From Pedobacter xixiisoli (GTDB lineage: Bacteria; Bacteroidota; Bacteroidia; Sphingobacteriales; Sphingobacteriaceae): 64,000 bases of DNA. Position 1 is the first letter of the stretch. Every line of letters starts with the position of its first letter. The stretch covers positions 806,001 to 870,000 of the forward strand of contig NZ_OCMT01000001.1 of the NCBI RefSeq assembly GCF_900215335.1, in the 5' to 3' direction. Shown here in pieces: positions 45,232 to 54,642 of this stretch. Below the pieces are notes generated by a model. That model was not told where the DNA came from, ran no database searches, and saw only the letters and a list, made by a program, of their open reading frames with translations. Made by a program: the position numbers and the translations under genes.

Positions 45232-46662
45232 ATGAAAAAGATTAAATTATTAGTATGCATCCTGCTTTCGCTCAGCTTGTTTGCAGGTTGTAAAAAAGAT
45301 GAGGTAGCAGAACAGGAAAAGAATAATGTTTTTACACCGAGAATTCTTGGAGGAGACATTGCGGCATTATTTCCAACCTCAGACTCTCCCCAATTATTAG
45401 ATGTGGGAACAGAAATAGATTTTTCTCCAGTTCAATTCTCACCGTCGGGAAAGGTAAACGTGGTTTGGAAAGTAAACAATGTAGAAGTAGCCACTGGCGA
45501 AAAATATAAATACAAAGCCACTACAGCTGGAGAGCAGCGAATAAAAGTGGAAGCAACTTATAACGGAACTACGGTTAGCAGGTACAAAGATGTGATCGTA
45601 TTGGGCCCGTCAACTGGAACTTTTACACCTAAAACTTACACGAAAGTGGTAATGCCTTATGTTTCGGCTACGTCAACTATTTTACAAATCAGAAACAACA
45701 TTAAATGGGATAAAGTAACTCACGTAGCTTTAAAAGGAGCAACTGTTAATTTGGCTGGAGAATTGACTTTTACAGATTATACCACTTCACGAAGAGGGGA
45801 ATATTTATTGCAAAAAGCGCATGCAGAAGGTGTACCGGTATTGCTGGGTGTTAGCGGTACTTTATCTGCGGATGGTTGGAACGTTTACAATAGCAATGAT
45901 TTCGGAGCTAGATTGGCAAATGCTACTAGCAGAGAGACTATTGCTACATCACTAGCGAATTTTGTTACTAATAATAAGTTGGATGGGGTTGAAGTAAGGA
46001 TGTCTGACGTTGGTAATGATGTAGAAGCAACTTTTCAGGCTAATATCCAAGCTCTTGGCGCTTTCGTAGATCGCTTGCGTGCTTTATTGGGTGCTCAGAA
46101 AATCATTACGGTTTCTGTGGCTTCTCCAACTTTAACAAGAGCAACAGGCTTATATTCTACATGGGTGGTTTCTAAATATGTACCTGCTCATTTCAATAAT
46201 GCCAATTGGATTAACGTTAGGGCTTATTCTCAATCAGGTTATTGGGGCGGTACAAACGTAATCGGTCAACCTTCTAGTTACGAATTAATGGAAGCTGGAG
46301 TTAATTATTGGAAAGCAAGAGTGCCTGTAAATAAATTGGTAGTTGGTATGTCTGCTTTGGGAATTAGGCATTTACAAACTTCAACCATCAATGGAAACCT
46401 GGTTAATAATGGTTGGACAAATACATTCTTTGACTTTATGCCATACCGAGATATCATTGCCCAAGATGCTACTGCCTCGACAAAAGATAACAGTACAGCT
46501 ATTGCAAGAGGTGTTTATTATAATGGCATACCTACCATTACACGTAAAGTACAATTGCTAAAAACTGAGAATGTTTTAGGTGCTTACTTGTGGGCCGGCG
46601 AGAATGACACTGTAGACGAAGCGACTTCACTAATAGGAACAATTTCAAAAACCATACAATAA
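45232..46662 (+). CDS. GH18-like lipoprotein with a substituted catalytic motif (probable glycan-binding protein)
   Basis: A 476-residue protein from ATG 45232 (MKKIKLLVC); an earlier ATG at 45196 is less likely. Lipobox SLFAGC. An Ig/PKD-like domain covers about residues 35-125 (GKVNVVWKVNNVEVATGEKY), then a GH18-type barrel. Where active GH18 enzymes have DGxDxDxE, this one reads DGVEVRMS: the second Asp is Glu254, the third is Arg256, and the catalytic Glu is Ser258. Other barrel blocks remain (WINVRAYSQSGYW, KLVVGMSALGI, GAYLWAGEND). It probably binds chitin without cutting it, like SusE/SusF-type surface proteins. Its stop overlaps the next gene's start by one base. Confidence 0.85.
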   Translation: MKKIKLLVCILLSLSLFAGCKKDEVAEQEKNNVFTPRILGGDIAALFPTSDSPQLLDVGTEIDFSPVQFSPSGKVNVVWKVNNVEVATGEKYKYKATTAGEQRIKVEATYNGTTVSRYKDVIVLGPSTGTFTPKTYTKVVMPYVSATSTILQIRNNIKWDKVTHVALKGATVNLAGELTFTDYTTSRRGEYLLQKAHAEGVPVLLGVSGTLSADGWNVYNSNDFGARLANATSRETIATSLANFVTNNKLDGVEVRMSDVGNDVEATFQANIQALGAFVDRLRALLGAQKIITVSVASPTLTRATGLYSTWVVSKYVPAHFNNANWINVRAYSQSGYWGGTNVIGQPSSYELMEAGVNYWKARVPVNKLVVGMSALGIRHLQTSTINGNLVNNGWTNTFFDFMPYRDIIAQDATASTKDNSTAIARGVYYNGIPTITRKVQLLKTENVLGAYLWAGENDTVDEATSLIGTISKTIQ

Positions 46663-47639
46663 TGAAGTCAGCAAAGATTTTAATAACCTTATGTTTAGTG
46701 CTTGTTGCTGAACTGTCTATTGCCCAATTTAAGGTAGTGGGCTACATCTGGTCTAGAAAAAACATGGTTCAAGATTTGAAAAAAATTGACCTTGATAAAA
46801 TTACGCACCTAAACATCGCATTTATTAACCCTACACCAGAGGGAGATTTTAAGGATGTGCCTGGTTTAGATACCGTTGTGCAAATAGCGCATCAAAAAAA
46901 TATAAAAGTTTTGATGTCTTGCGGTGGTGGTAGCAGTCATGCTTATTATGCAAAACTACTCACCGAAAAATACAGAAAAGATCTCGTTAAAAACTTTATT
47001 AAAGTAGTAGATAAGTACGATTTAGATGGTGTAGATATAGATCTTGAGGGAGATGATATTGATGTGAACTATGAACCTTTTGTAGTTGGATTGCGCAAGC
47101 CTTTAACCAAAAGGAAAAAGCTGTTAACTTCTGCAGTTGCTTGGTGGACTAGAGGTCGTATCACTGACGTGGCATTGGCGCAATTCGATTTTATCAATAT
47201 CATGGCTTATGATAAAACGGGTCCGTGGAAACCTGAAGTGCCTGGACAGCATGCACCTACTTCGTATGCGGAAGACCATTTAAATTATTGGCATAAGGAG
47301 CGAGGTCTTAAAAAAGAAGCCTTAAACGTTGGTCTGCCTTTTTATGGCTACGGATTTGGAGAATTGCCAAGCAAAGACAGAGCATTTAGACAGATTTCTT
47401 GGAACGATGTAGTAACCAAATATGCGGATAGAATGGATTACGACGAAATTGTTTTACCAGATAATGGAGGAACCTTGTACTATAACGGAAAGAAAACCAT
47501 CAAAGAGAAAACCGAGCTAGCGGCAAAACAAGGCGGTGGCGTAATGATTTGGCAACTGCTATATGATAGCTTCAATGAACATTCGCTGCTAAATCTAATT
47601 AACAATACCTATAAAAATCAAACCACTACAGGTAAATAA
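46662..47639 (+). CDS. GH18 family chitinase / endo-N-acetylglucosaminidase-like enzyme
   Basis: A 325-residue secreted enzyme with signal peptide MKSAKILITLCLVLVAELSIAQ. The catalytic motif DGVDIDLE is complete (Asp122, Asp125, Asp127, Glu129). Further GH18 blocks are THLNIAFINP, LMSCGGGSS, FDFINIMAYDKTGPW and VGLPFYGYGFG. It should hydrolyse beta-1,4 bonds in chitin or GlcNAc-containing glycans by the substrate-assisted mechanism. It starts within the stop codon of the pseudo-GH18 gene and is followed by a close homologue after eight bases, a likely tandem duplication. This copy has no lipobox, so it is probably periplasmic. Confidence 0.92.
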   Translation: MKSAKILITLCLVLVAELSIAQFKVVGYIWSRKNMVQDLKKIDLDKITHLNIAFINPTPEGDFKDVPGLDTVVQIAHQKNIKVLMSCGGGSSHAYYAKLLTEKYRKDLVKNFIKVVDKYDLDGVDIDLEGDDIDVNYEPFVVGLRKPLTKRKKLLTSAVAWWTRGRITDVALAQFDFINIMAYDKTGPWKPEVPGQHAPTSYAEDHLNYWHKERGLKKEALNVGLPFYGYGFGELPSKDRAFRQISWNDVVTKYADRMDYDEIVLPDNGGTLYYNGKKTIKEKTELAAKQGGGVMIWQLLYDSFNEHSLLNLINNTYKNQTTTGK

Positions 47640-47647
47640 GATTTAAT

Positions 47648-48682
47648 ATGAAGCTTCCTTTCTACTTATTCTTTACGTTAATGGTGTGCCTTTTCGCTTG
47701 CAAAAAGCAAAAAAAGGAAGAGGTATTACCTCCGAGGGAAGATGTAGTTGAGGAAACCTTTCTGCCCAAAAAGCAGGATTTTAAGGTAGTAGGTTATATT
47801 TGGTCTAGAGCAAGCATTGTAGATGATTTAGCAAAAGTAGATTTTGATAAGATTACGCATTTGAATATAGCTTTTATCAATCCTGACCCAGCATCGGCCA
47901 CTTTTGCAGATATGCCAGCTTTAAATACTGTTGTAAAGACGGCACATCAAAAAGGTGTGTATGTAATGCTTTCCTGTGGTGGTGGTAGTCCTCAAAGGTA
48001 TTATACCGATTTGCTAAACACTAAACGACCTGCTTTGGTCAAAAACTTTATCGATTTTGTTGATAAATATAAGTTAGATGGGATTGATGTTGATTTAGAA
48101 GGCGATGATATTGATGCCAACTACGAAGCATTTATTACCGAGCTAAGAACGCCATTAACAGAACGCAAAAAGCTACTTACTTCTGCAGTTGCCTGGTGGA
48201 CTAGAGCAAGAGTGACCGATAAAGCATTGAAATCTTTCGATTTCATTAACATTATGGCTTATGATGCCACTGGTCGTTGGGACTTGACTAACCCTGGTCA
48301 GCATTCTACTTTCGCTTATGCGGTACAGCATTTAAATTACTGGCATTCGCAACGTGGTCTAGATAAAAAGAAGCTAGTGTTAGGTGTTCCGTTTTATGGC
48401 TATGGCTTTGGAACCTTATTTAACAGCAGTGCTTCGTTGGCTCAAATGTCCTGGCAAACGGTTCAGCAGAATTATTCTGATTGGGTAAACGTAGATGAAA
48501 TCCCTTTTCCAAATAATGGAGGTACTTTTTACTACAACGGAAAAAATACCATTAAAGCAAAAACAGAATTGGCTGTAAAAGATGGAGGGGGGATTATGAT
48601 ATGGCAATTGCTTTATGATAGTACAAATAGTCATTCGCTTTTAACACTAATTGATAAAACTCACAGAGAAGCAACGAAATAA
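47648..48682 (+). CDS. GH18 family enzyme, lipoprotein paralogue
   Basis: A 344-residue lipoprotein (lipobox CLFAC, Cys18). Its catalytic barrel closely parallels the upstream enzyme: FKVVGYIWSRASIVDDL, THLNIAFINPDP, LSCGGGSP, the intact motif DGIDVDLE (Asp144, Asp147, Asp149, Glu151), FDFINIMAYDATGRW. It appears to be the surface-anchored twin of the soluble form at 46662, dividing the cutting between cell surface and periplasm. That division is inferred from the different N-termini only. Confidence 0.92.
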   Translation: MKLPFYLFFTLMVCLFACKKQKKEEVLPPREDVVEETFLPKKQDFKVVGYIWSRASIVDDLAKVDFDKITHLNIAFINPDPASATFADMPALNTVVKTAHQKGVYVMLSCGGGSPQRYYTDLLNTKRPALVKNFIDFVDKYKLDGIDVDLEGDDIDANYEAFITELRTPLTERKKLLTSAVAWWTRARVTDKALKSFDFINIMAYDATGRWDLTNPGQHSTFAYAVQHLNYWHSQRGLDKKKLVLGVPFYGYGFGTLFNSSASLAQMSWQTVQQNYSDWVNVDEIPFPNNGGTFYYNGKNTIKAKTELAVKDGGGIMIWQLLYDSTNSHSLLTLIDKTHREATK

Positions 48683-48715
48683 TATTCGATGGTTAGCTGT
48701 AATAAACCAGTAATT

Positions 48716-50575
48716 ATGAAGAAGACACTCAATTTATTAAGCTTGTTGCTTATTGTATTTATGTCCTGCAAAGGAGATAAAAGTATAATGCCCGAAGAGG
48801 AAGAAGTTGTAAAGAAACAAGCTAGCGTTAGCGTAAGGGCAGGTAGCCCTTTTGATATCAATGGCAGATTAACATTATTAGGCACCAACATCGTTAATAA
48901 AAATGGTGCTGCCATTCAGTTACGCGGTATGAGTACGCATGGTCTGCAATACAGGGGCAATTGCTACAATGAAACATCATTAAACCTTTTAATGCATGGA
49001 TGGGGTATCGATATTTTACGTATCTCGATGTATATACAGGAAGGTGGTTACGAAACTGACCCCCTTCGCTTTACCAATTTTGTAGACGAATTAGTGGAAA
49101 AATGCTATAAAGAAGGTGTTTACGCATTGGTGGATTTCCACATGCTGGATCCCGGAGATCCAAATTACAATACAGAGCGTGCTAAAGTTTTCTTTGAGCA
49201 CATGTCTAAAAAACATGCAAGCAAGGGCAATGTCATCTACGAAATATGTAACGAGCCAAACAACAAGCAATATGAAGTTACTTGGCCAATCATTAAAAAT
49301 TATGCAGACCAGATTGTTCCTATCATTAGAAATAACGATCCTCAGTCTATCATCATCGTTGGCACGCCAGAGCATGCGTCGCGACCAGATTTAGTAATAG
49401 GTAACAAGTTGGCTTTCGAAAATATCATGTACACCATGCATTTTTATGCGGCAGACAAATGGAGTGCTAACCATCAAGGTAAGAGAATGGGTTATGTTTC
49501 TAAAGCAATTGCCAATGGTGTACCTGTATTTGTAACCGAATTTGGAACTCAAGATGGTTGGGGCGATGGCGCCAACGATTTCGTAATGTCTGCCAAGTGG
49601 TTGAAGTTTATGGAAGAGAGAAAAATTTCGTGGTGTAATTGGAATTATTCTGATAGTCCGCTTACTGGTGCCGCTTGGAAAACAGGTACTTGCCCAAATG
49701 GACCGTGGACCGATGATAACTTAAAAGAGGCAGGTAAGTGGATTAGAACTCAAATAAGTACACCAGCAGATAACTGGACTGGAAATTACCTTGCATGGAA
49801 TTGGGAATACAATTTAGCCTCTGGCACTGGGACAGGCAGTAGTTTAAATGCTACATCGACTGTTCAAGTTTCAGAGTCTAAAGTGGGTACTCCAGGTTTT
49901 TTACCTTACCCCGCTATTGGTGCAGCAAGAACAGTTGTGGCAGCCAACGCCGGTGCAGGTTTCAATCTTAATAACGGCGTGCTAGCTATGGGTGCAAGTA
50001 ATGGTACGGCTCCCAATAAATTCTCGCTCTATGACATTGCGGGGTCGTCAACTTTGGTTAATTTATCTTTCAAATTATCATTTAACAATAGTGTAAGCGG
50101 TACGGCAATTTTAGCTATAGGTGGTGGAGAAGGAAATCTGTTCAAAGGCAATGATGCTTATGCAAATAGTAAGCAGGATGGTGTTTTTACTGCAATTAGG
50201 TTTTTGGTTGGTACTAATTCATCAAATGCTCAATATAGATACTCAGATGGAACATCTTATGTACACAGATCTCACGATGTGGATGTTTTCCCTAGGACAG
50301 GCGATTTGAACTTCGAGGTGTATTGTAACAACACGGGAAATCCGAGAGTGTATCAAAAAGCGGGTGCAAGCTATACGTTACCTGCCGCATCGTTTCATAT
50401 GTATGTAAATGGAACAGCTGTTAAATACAGCGGCTCACAAGACATCGCTTCAACAGGAGAGTTACTGCCTTATATGCCAATTGACGCTTTCATGTTGTCT
50501 GGTGCAAACAGCACGGGTAATACCTTAAATTTTTCAGTAAGCAACATTAAAATCAAATCATTAATAGGAAACTAA
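48716..50575 (+). CDS. GH5 family glycosidase lipoprotein with C-terminal module of unknown function
   Basis: A 619-residue lipoprotein from ATG 48716 (MKKTLNLLS), lipobox VFMSC. A GH5 barrel covers about residues 55-355: RGMSTHGLQYRG, the acid/base VIYEICNEPN (Glu180), YTMHFYAADK and the nucleophile VFVTEFGTQDG (Glu275). GH5 members usually cut beta-glucans; some cut chitosan. Chitosan-like or mixed substrates would fit this locus, but specificity cannot be read here. From about residue 360 begins a module of about 255 residues, also present in the next two proteins (NWTGNYLAWNWEYNLASG, PGFLPYPAIGAARTVVA, DAFMLSGANSTGNTLNFSVSNIK). Confidence 0.9.
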   Translation: MKKTLNLLSLLLIVFMSCKGDKSIMPEEEEVVKKQASVSVRAGSPFDINGRLTLLGTNIVNKNGAAIQLRGMSTHGLQYRGNCYNETSLNLLMHGWGIDILRISMYIQEGGYETDPLRFTNFVDELVEKCYKEGVYALVDFHMLDPGDPNYNTERAKVFFEHMSKKHASKGNVIYEICNEPNNKQYEVTWPIIKNYADQIVPIIRNNDPQSIIIVGTPEHASRPDLVIGNKLAFENIMYTMHFYAADKWSANHQGKRMGYVSKAIANGVPVFVTEFGTQDGWGDGANDFVMSAKWLKFMEERKISWCNWNYSDSPLTGAAWKTGTCPNGPWTDDNLKEAGKWIRTQISTPADNWTGNYLAWNWEYNLASGTGTGSSLNATSTVQVSESKVGTPGFLPYPAIGAARTVVAANAGAGFNLNNGVLAMGASNGTAPNKFSLYDIAGSSTLVNLSFKLSFNNSVSGTAILAIGGGEGNLFKGNDAYANSKQDGVFTAIRFLVGTNSSNAQYRYSDGTSYVHRSHDVDVFPRTGDLNFEVYCNNTGNPRVYQKAGASYTLPAASFHMYVNGTAVKYSGSQDIASTGELLPYMPIDAFMLSGANSTGNTLNFSVSNIKIKSLIGN

Positions 50576-50594
50576 ACTAACTAAACAACAAAAC

Positions 50595-51470
50595 ATGAAG
50601 ACAAAATTTTTAACGTTAGCCGTTTTGGGCTTGGCTATAACAGCAGCAAAAGCACAAACTTATGGCACTTGGAAAGGTTCAAAAGAAGCTACATCTTGGA
50701 CTTATGATTTAAACACAGGCACTGGTTCTGGTAAGAAATTCAACTCAGGTTCTGAGGTGAAAACTTCTGAGTCTAGCAAAGAGAAACCTGGTTTTTTACC
50801 GTATCCTGCTGTTGGAACGGCTAGGATAGTGGTAGCACCATCTTCGGGTTCAGGTTTCTCTTTAAATAAATCCGTAATCAATTTCGGTGCAAGCAATGGT
50901 GAAGCTCCAACCAAATTTTCAGTAACCGATATTCCCCAGTCGGCACCAGTTGGTAGTTTATTTTTCACTTTGTCTTTTAACGATGGAGTAAAAGGTACCG
51001 CAGTTTTGGCTTTCGGAAATTCACAAACAAGTATTTTTAAAAATGCCGCTGCTTATAATAACAGAAAACAGGAAGGGTTATTTGGCGCCATAAGGTTTAT
51101 TGTGGGTAGTACATTTACCAATCCAGAGCATAGAACTGCCAGTGGTTCTTCTTATGTGCACAAAGCTTACGATGCCGATATCTTCGATAAAAGTGGAAAC
51201 CTTAACATAGAGATTTACAGCAATAACTCAAAAGAAGAACAATCTTTTACACGTAAAGGAAACATTTATACTTTACCAGCGCAGACATTCAAAATTTTTG
51301 TAGGCGATAAGACCTTGAAATTTAATGGTTCAGAGAATTTACCTGCAACTGGAGAACTAGATCCTAATATGGCTATCGATGCATTTATGCTATCTGGTGC
51401 TAGCAGTGCAGAAAATACCTTGAGTTTTTCTATCAGCAACATAAAAGCAGGAACGCTAGCGGCTAATTAG
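50595..51470 (+). CDS. Secreted protein consisting of the shared unknown module
   Basis: A 291-residue protein: signal peptide MKTKFLTLAVLGLAITAAKAQ, then a single copy of the module seen at the end of the GH5 protein. Matching blocks are TYGTWKGSKEATSWTYDLN, KPGFLPYPAVGTARIVVAP, SFNDGVKGTAVLAFGN, GLFGAIRFIVG, GNLNIEIYSNN, YTLPAQTFKIFVG and DAFMLSGASSAENTLSFSISNIK. Composition is beta-rich and Gly/Ser/Asn-rich, with no obvious catalytic pair. A carbohydrate-binding beta-sandwich is the simplest guess, given the fusion to GH5. It starts 19 bases after the GH5 gene ends. Confidence 0.85.
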   Translation: MKTKFLTLAVLGLAITAAKAQTYGTWKGSKEATSWTYDLNTGTGSGKKFNSGSEVKTSESSKEKPGFLPYPAVGTARIVVAPSSGSGFSLNKSVINFGASNGEAPTKFSVTDIPQSAPVGSLFFTLSFNDGVKGTAVLAFGNSQTSIFKNAAAYNNRKQEGLFGAIRFIVGSTFTNPEHRTASGSSYVHKAYDADIFDKSGNLNIEIYSNNSKEEQSFTRKGNIYTLPAQTFKIFVGDKTLKFNGSENLPATGELDPNMAIDAFMLSGASSAENTLSFSISNIKAGTLAAN

Positions 51471-51502
51471 CCGATCAATACTTAAACTCTAAACCAATTA
51501 TT

Positions 51503-52903
51503 ATGAAATTAAAACTTCTACTATCTACAAGTCTGCTTTTAGGAGCAGCATATCTTGCCAAGGCACAAACTTATGGGCTATGGCAAGGTGCAGCGCAAGC
51601 TACATCGTTCGATTATGTACTTTCGGGCAACGCAACATTTAGTAATGGACCTTCTATAAATTCGTCTGTTTCCTCACAAGCTACACCAGGTTGGTTACCC
51701 GCACCGTCTGGTACGGCAAAAGCACGTATTGCTACTGCTGCAGGTGCTGGTGCCGATATTACATTAGCTGGGTCGGTACTTACTTTAAATGCGAGTAAAA
51801 CCAATGAGCCTAATAAAGTTGCTCTATACGACGTCCCAAATGCAACGGCTGTAACAAGCATTTTTTTCGATTTGTCTTTTGATGGTGGAACTCAGGGAAC
51901 CGCGGTAATTGGATTTGGAAAAACCAATGACATCTTTACGGATAATAATCCACTAATCAACGCATCGGCTGCAGGTATTTTTGGAGCTTTAAGGTTTACA
52001 GTAGGTAACAGCAATAGTAATTCTGGTGTACGTTTAGGTACTTTCAGTTATGCTGCGCCATCGCCAGAGGTTTTTCCAAAAACTGGTACAATTAATGTCG
52101 AGGTTTACTGTAATAATACAGCTTTGGCTAAAAGCTACGCTAGGGGAGCAACGAATTATTCATTGCCGGCCAGGTCTTATCACATTTACGCTAACAATAA
52201 CGCGGTTAATGCATCAGGCTCTGTTAATTTAACCACTACTGGTGAATTAGCTGTTGATCAAAGTATCAACGCAATTCTATTTGCAGGAACCAGTAGTGCG
52301 TCTAATACTTTGAAATTTGCTGTAAGCAACATCAAATTCGGTTGGATACCGCAAAACGTACTTCCGGTAGAATTAAGTGCTTTCACAGGTAAAAAAGTAA
52401 ATAATGGCGCACAATTGAACTGGACTACCTCGTCAGAAAAAGACAATGCTTACTTCGATGTTTTAAGAGCTTCAGAAGATGGTGTTTTCAGATCAATTGA
52501 TAAAGTAAGCGGTAAAGGAACTACTAACGGAAACAGTAATTATCAATTTGTAGATCAAAACCCCTTAAATGGAAATAACTACTACAAAATTAAGCAAGTA
52601 GATCAAAATGGCGATAGCAAAGAGTATGGTCCGGTAACCGTAGGTTTTGATCTGACAACAAGCAAATTAGCAGCCTTTGTAAACGCAGGTCATCATTTGG
52701 TACTTACTTATCAAGCTGCCGAAAATGCCAATGCAGATATCACTATTGTTGACTTAAACGGGAAGAAATTGATTTCTCAAAAAGTAAGTTTAACGAAAGG
52801 TTTAAACCAAGCAAAGCTTGATGTAGGTGCCTTACCTAAAGGATTGTATGTGGTTAGAGTTGGATCGAAAGGAAAAGGTAGTACTGCGAAATTTATAAAG
52901 TAG
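51503..52903 (+). CDS. Secreted protein: shared unknown module plus type IX sorting domain
   Basis: A 466-residue protein with signal peptide MKLKLLLSTSLLLGAAYLAKAQ. Residues about 22-285 repeat the module (TYGLWQGAAQATSFDYVLSG, PGWLPAPSGTAKARIATA, SFDGGTQGTAVIGFGK, GIFGALRFTVG, FAGTSSASNTLKFAVSNIKFG). A fibronectin-like region follows (LPVELSAFTGKKVNNGAQLN), then a C-terminal type A sorting domain (ADITIVDLNGKKLISQK, LPKGLYVVRVGS). It is thus the version of the module sent outside by the type IX system. It ends the run of closely spaced genes from susC; a strong hairpin follows. Confidence 0.88.
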   Translation: MKLKLLLSTSLLLGAAYLAKAQTYGLWQGAAQATSFDYVLSGNATFSNGPSINSSVSSQATPGWLPAPSGTAKARIATAAGAGADITLAGSVLTLNASKTNEPNKVALYDVPNATAVTSIFFDLSFDGGTQGTAVIGFGKTNDIFTDNNPLINASAAGIFGALRFTVGNSNSNSGVRLGTFSYAAPSPEVFPKTGTINVEVYCNNTALAKSYARGATNYSLPARSYHIYANNNAVNASGSVNLTTTGELAVDQSINAILFAGTSSASNTLKFAVSNIKFGWIPQNVLPVELSAFTGKKVNNGAQLNWTTSSEKDNAYFDVLRASEDGVFRSIDKVSGKGTTNGNSNYQFVDQNPLNGNNYYKIKQVDQNGDSKEYGPVTVGFDLTTSKLAAFVNAGHHLVLTYQAAENANADITIVDLNGKKLISQKVSLTKGLNQAKLDVGALPKGLYVVRVGSKGKGSTAKFIK

Positions 52904-52914
52904 CATAAAGATAT

Positions 52915-52980
52915 CAGTATAATGGTGAAGGTCTTAGACGCAATCGGGGGATGTAAATCTGAGACCACATTATACTGTTT
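52915..52980 (+). terminator. Long imperfect stem-loop after the T9SS module gene
   Basis: CAGTATAATG at 52915-52924 pairs with CATTATACTG at 52968-52977, and GGTCT at 52930-52934 with AGACC at 52962-52966, around a loop of about 27 bases. TTTT-like sequence follows. It starts 12 bases after the stop and could end the susC-led transcript before the GH20 gene, or act as an RNA-stability element. Confidence 0.55.
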
Positions 52981-53075
52981 TGAACTAATAATTTTAGTGT
53001 TTGATTGTTTTAAACCCATTGTCTAAATAACATCTCAATTTTAAGTCGACAGGTTTAATTAAATAAGAAGTGGTA

Positions 53076-54626
53076 ATGAAAGTAAATGTACTGAGCTTGG
53101 TTGTATTAGTAGCTTTGTCTTTGGGTGTGATAGTAAATGTCAACGCCGGCAAGCCAGTTATTGTCAGAGAGTTTCCTATAAAAGGTTTCCATCTCGATTT
53201 AAGGATACAGGCGATGAAAATGCCCGCATTAAAGGCATTTGCGAACAAACTGAGTCAAAATGGTATTAATACCTTGGTAATGGAGTGGGAGGCAACCTAT
53301 CCCTATGAAAAACATGCCGTAATTTCTAATAAATATGCTTACAGCAAGGCTGAAGTTAAATCTTTCATCGCTTATTGCGATTCGTTAAAGATTGATGTTA
53401 TTCCCTTACAACAAAGCTTCGGTCACGTAGAATATATACTTAAACATTATCGCTATAAAGATTTAAGAGAAGATCAAAAAGATTATTCTCAGGTAAATCC
53501 TATTAAAGAAGAGCAGTGTAAAGCACTATTTGCAGATTTGTTTGCTGATATGGTAAGTACACACAAATCGCCATATTTCCATATTGGTGGCGATGAAACT
53601 TATTTGCTGGGACGTTCGAAAGAATCCAAACGCAAAGCTGATTCGTTAGGTATGGGTCGTTTATATGGCGATTATATTAAAATGCTCTGCGAATTGGTAG
53701 TTAGTTTGGGTAAAAAACCTGTCGTTTGGGCGGATATTGCCTTAAAATATCCAGATGCTTTAAAATCATTACCAAAACAAACCATTTTTATTGATTGGAA
53801 TTACGGTTGGGAGTTAGACCGTTTTGGCGACCACAAGAAATTGATGGAAAGTGGTTTTGAAATTTGGGGTTCACCCGCGATCAGAAGCCATCCCGACAAT
53901 TATTTCTTAACGGATTGGGCAAAGCACTTCAATAACATCAAAACATTTATTCCGCAAGGAAAGGAATTGGGCTATAAAGGAATGGTGATGACTTCTTGGT
54001 CAACTTCGGGTATCTATACGCAAATTGCAGAGTCACATAGCGATTTCATCGATTTACATGCCATCAGAAGAGTTTACCCAATATCGGGCTTTAACTTATT
54101 AATCGATGGTTTTTTTAATGCTGTTTCTTCAGAAAAACCATTTCAGCCTAATGAGTTCGTAGAGAAATATGCAGCAGATAAATATGGCTTTAGCAAAGCC
54201 GATGCAAAAACATTTTGGAATGCCTTAAAAATAGCTCCTTACGAAATAAATCAAGGTAAAGTGAACAAGCCAAACTTTACAGTAAAACAGTTAGCTGACA
54301 GTGCTTTACTTTCGCTAAATACCTTAAAGCAGTTAAAACCTGCAAAAAACAAAAATGAATTTAGCCACTACACGCTCATGTCTAATATCCGTTACAACTA
54401 TTTGGTAACAATCGAAGTAGAGGTTGCTTTAAATCAAACAACTTTTAAACTAGCAGATGCTAACGGACTACTACAGAAATTGACTGCATTAAACACAGTA
54501 GAGGTAGATCAGCAGTTTAAGGAGTTAAATGCTGATTTGTTGCACGATAAAGAAATTGACGAAGAAACAAGATTAAGGAATTTTAGATACCTAGACCTTC
54601 TTGTGAGATTAAATAAAATTAAATAA
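53076..54626 (+). CDS. GH20-family beta-N-acetylhexosaminidase, short form
   Basis: A 516-residue exported protein from ATG 53076 (MKVNVLSLVV), signal peptide to about residue 24. The GH20 catalytic pair lies in HIGGDETYLLG (Asp173, Glu174). Supporting blocks are GINTLVMEWEATYPYE, IDVIPLQQSFGHVEYIL and GMVMTSWSTSG. It lacks the N-terminal GH20b domain of classical hexosaminidases and has a helical C-terminal extension of about 150 residues. It should release terminal GlcNAc from chitooligosaccharides in the periplasm. The remains of nagP and nagA follow 16 bases downstream. Confidence 0.87.
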   Translation: MKVNVLSLVVLVALSLGVIVNVNAGKPVIVREFPIKGFHLDLRIQAMKMPALKAFANKLSQNGINTLVMEWEATYPYEKHAVISNKYAYSKAEVKSFIAYCDSLKIDVIPLQQSFGHVEYILKHYRYKDLREDQKDYSQVNPIKEEQCKALFADLFADMVSTHKSPYFHIGGDETYLLGRSKESKRKADSLGMGRLYGDYIKMLCELVVSLGKKPVVWADIALKYPDALKSLPKQTIFIDWNYGWELDRFGDHKKLMESGFEIWGSPAIRSHPDNYFLTDWAKHFNNIKTFIPQGKELGYKGMVMTSWSTSGIYTQIAESHSDFIDLHAIRRVYPISGFNLLIDGFFNAVSSEKPFQPNEFVEKYAADKYGFSKADAKTFWNALKIAPYEINQGKVNKPNFTVKQLADSALLSLNTLKQLKPAKNKNEFSHYTLMSNIRYNYLVTIEVEVALNQTTFKLADANGLLQKLTALNTVEVDQQFKELNADLLHDKEIDEETRLRNFRYLDLLVRLNKIK

Positions 54627-54642
54627 GCTATAGCAACATACC

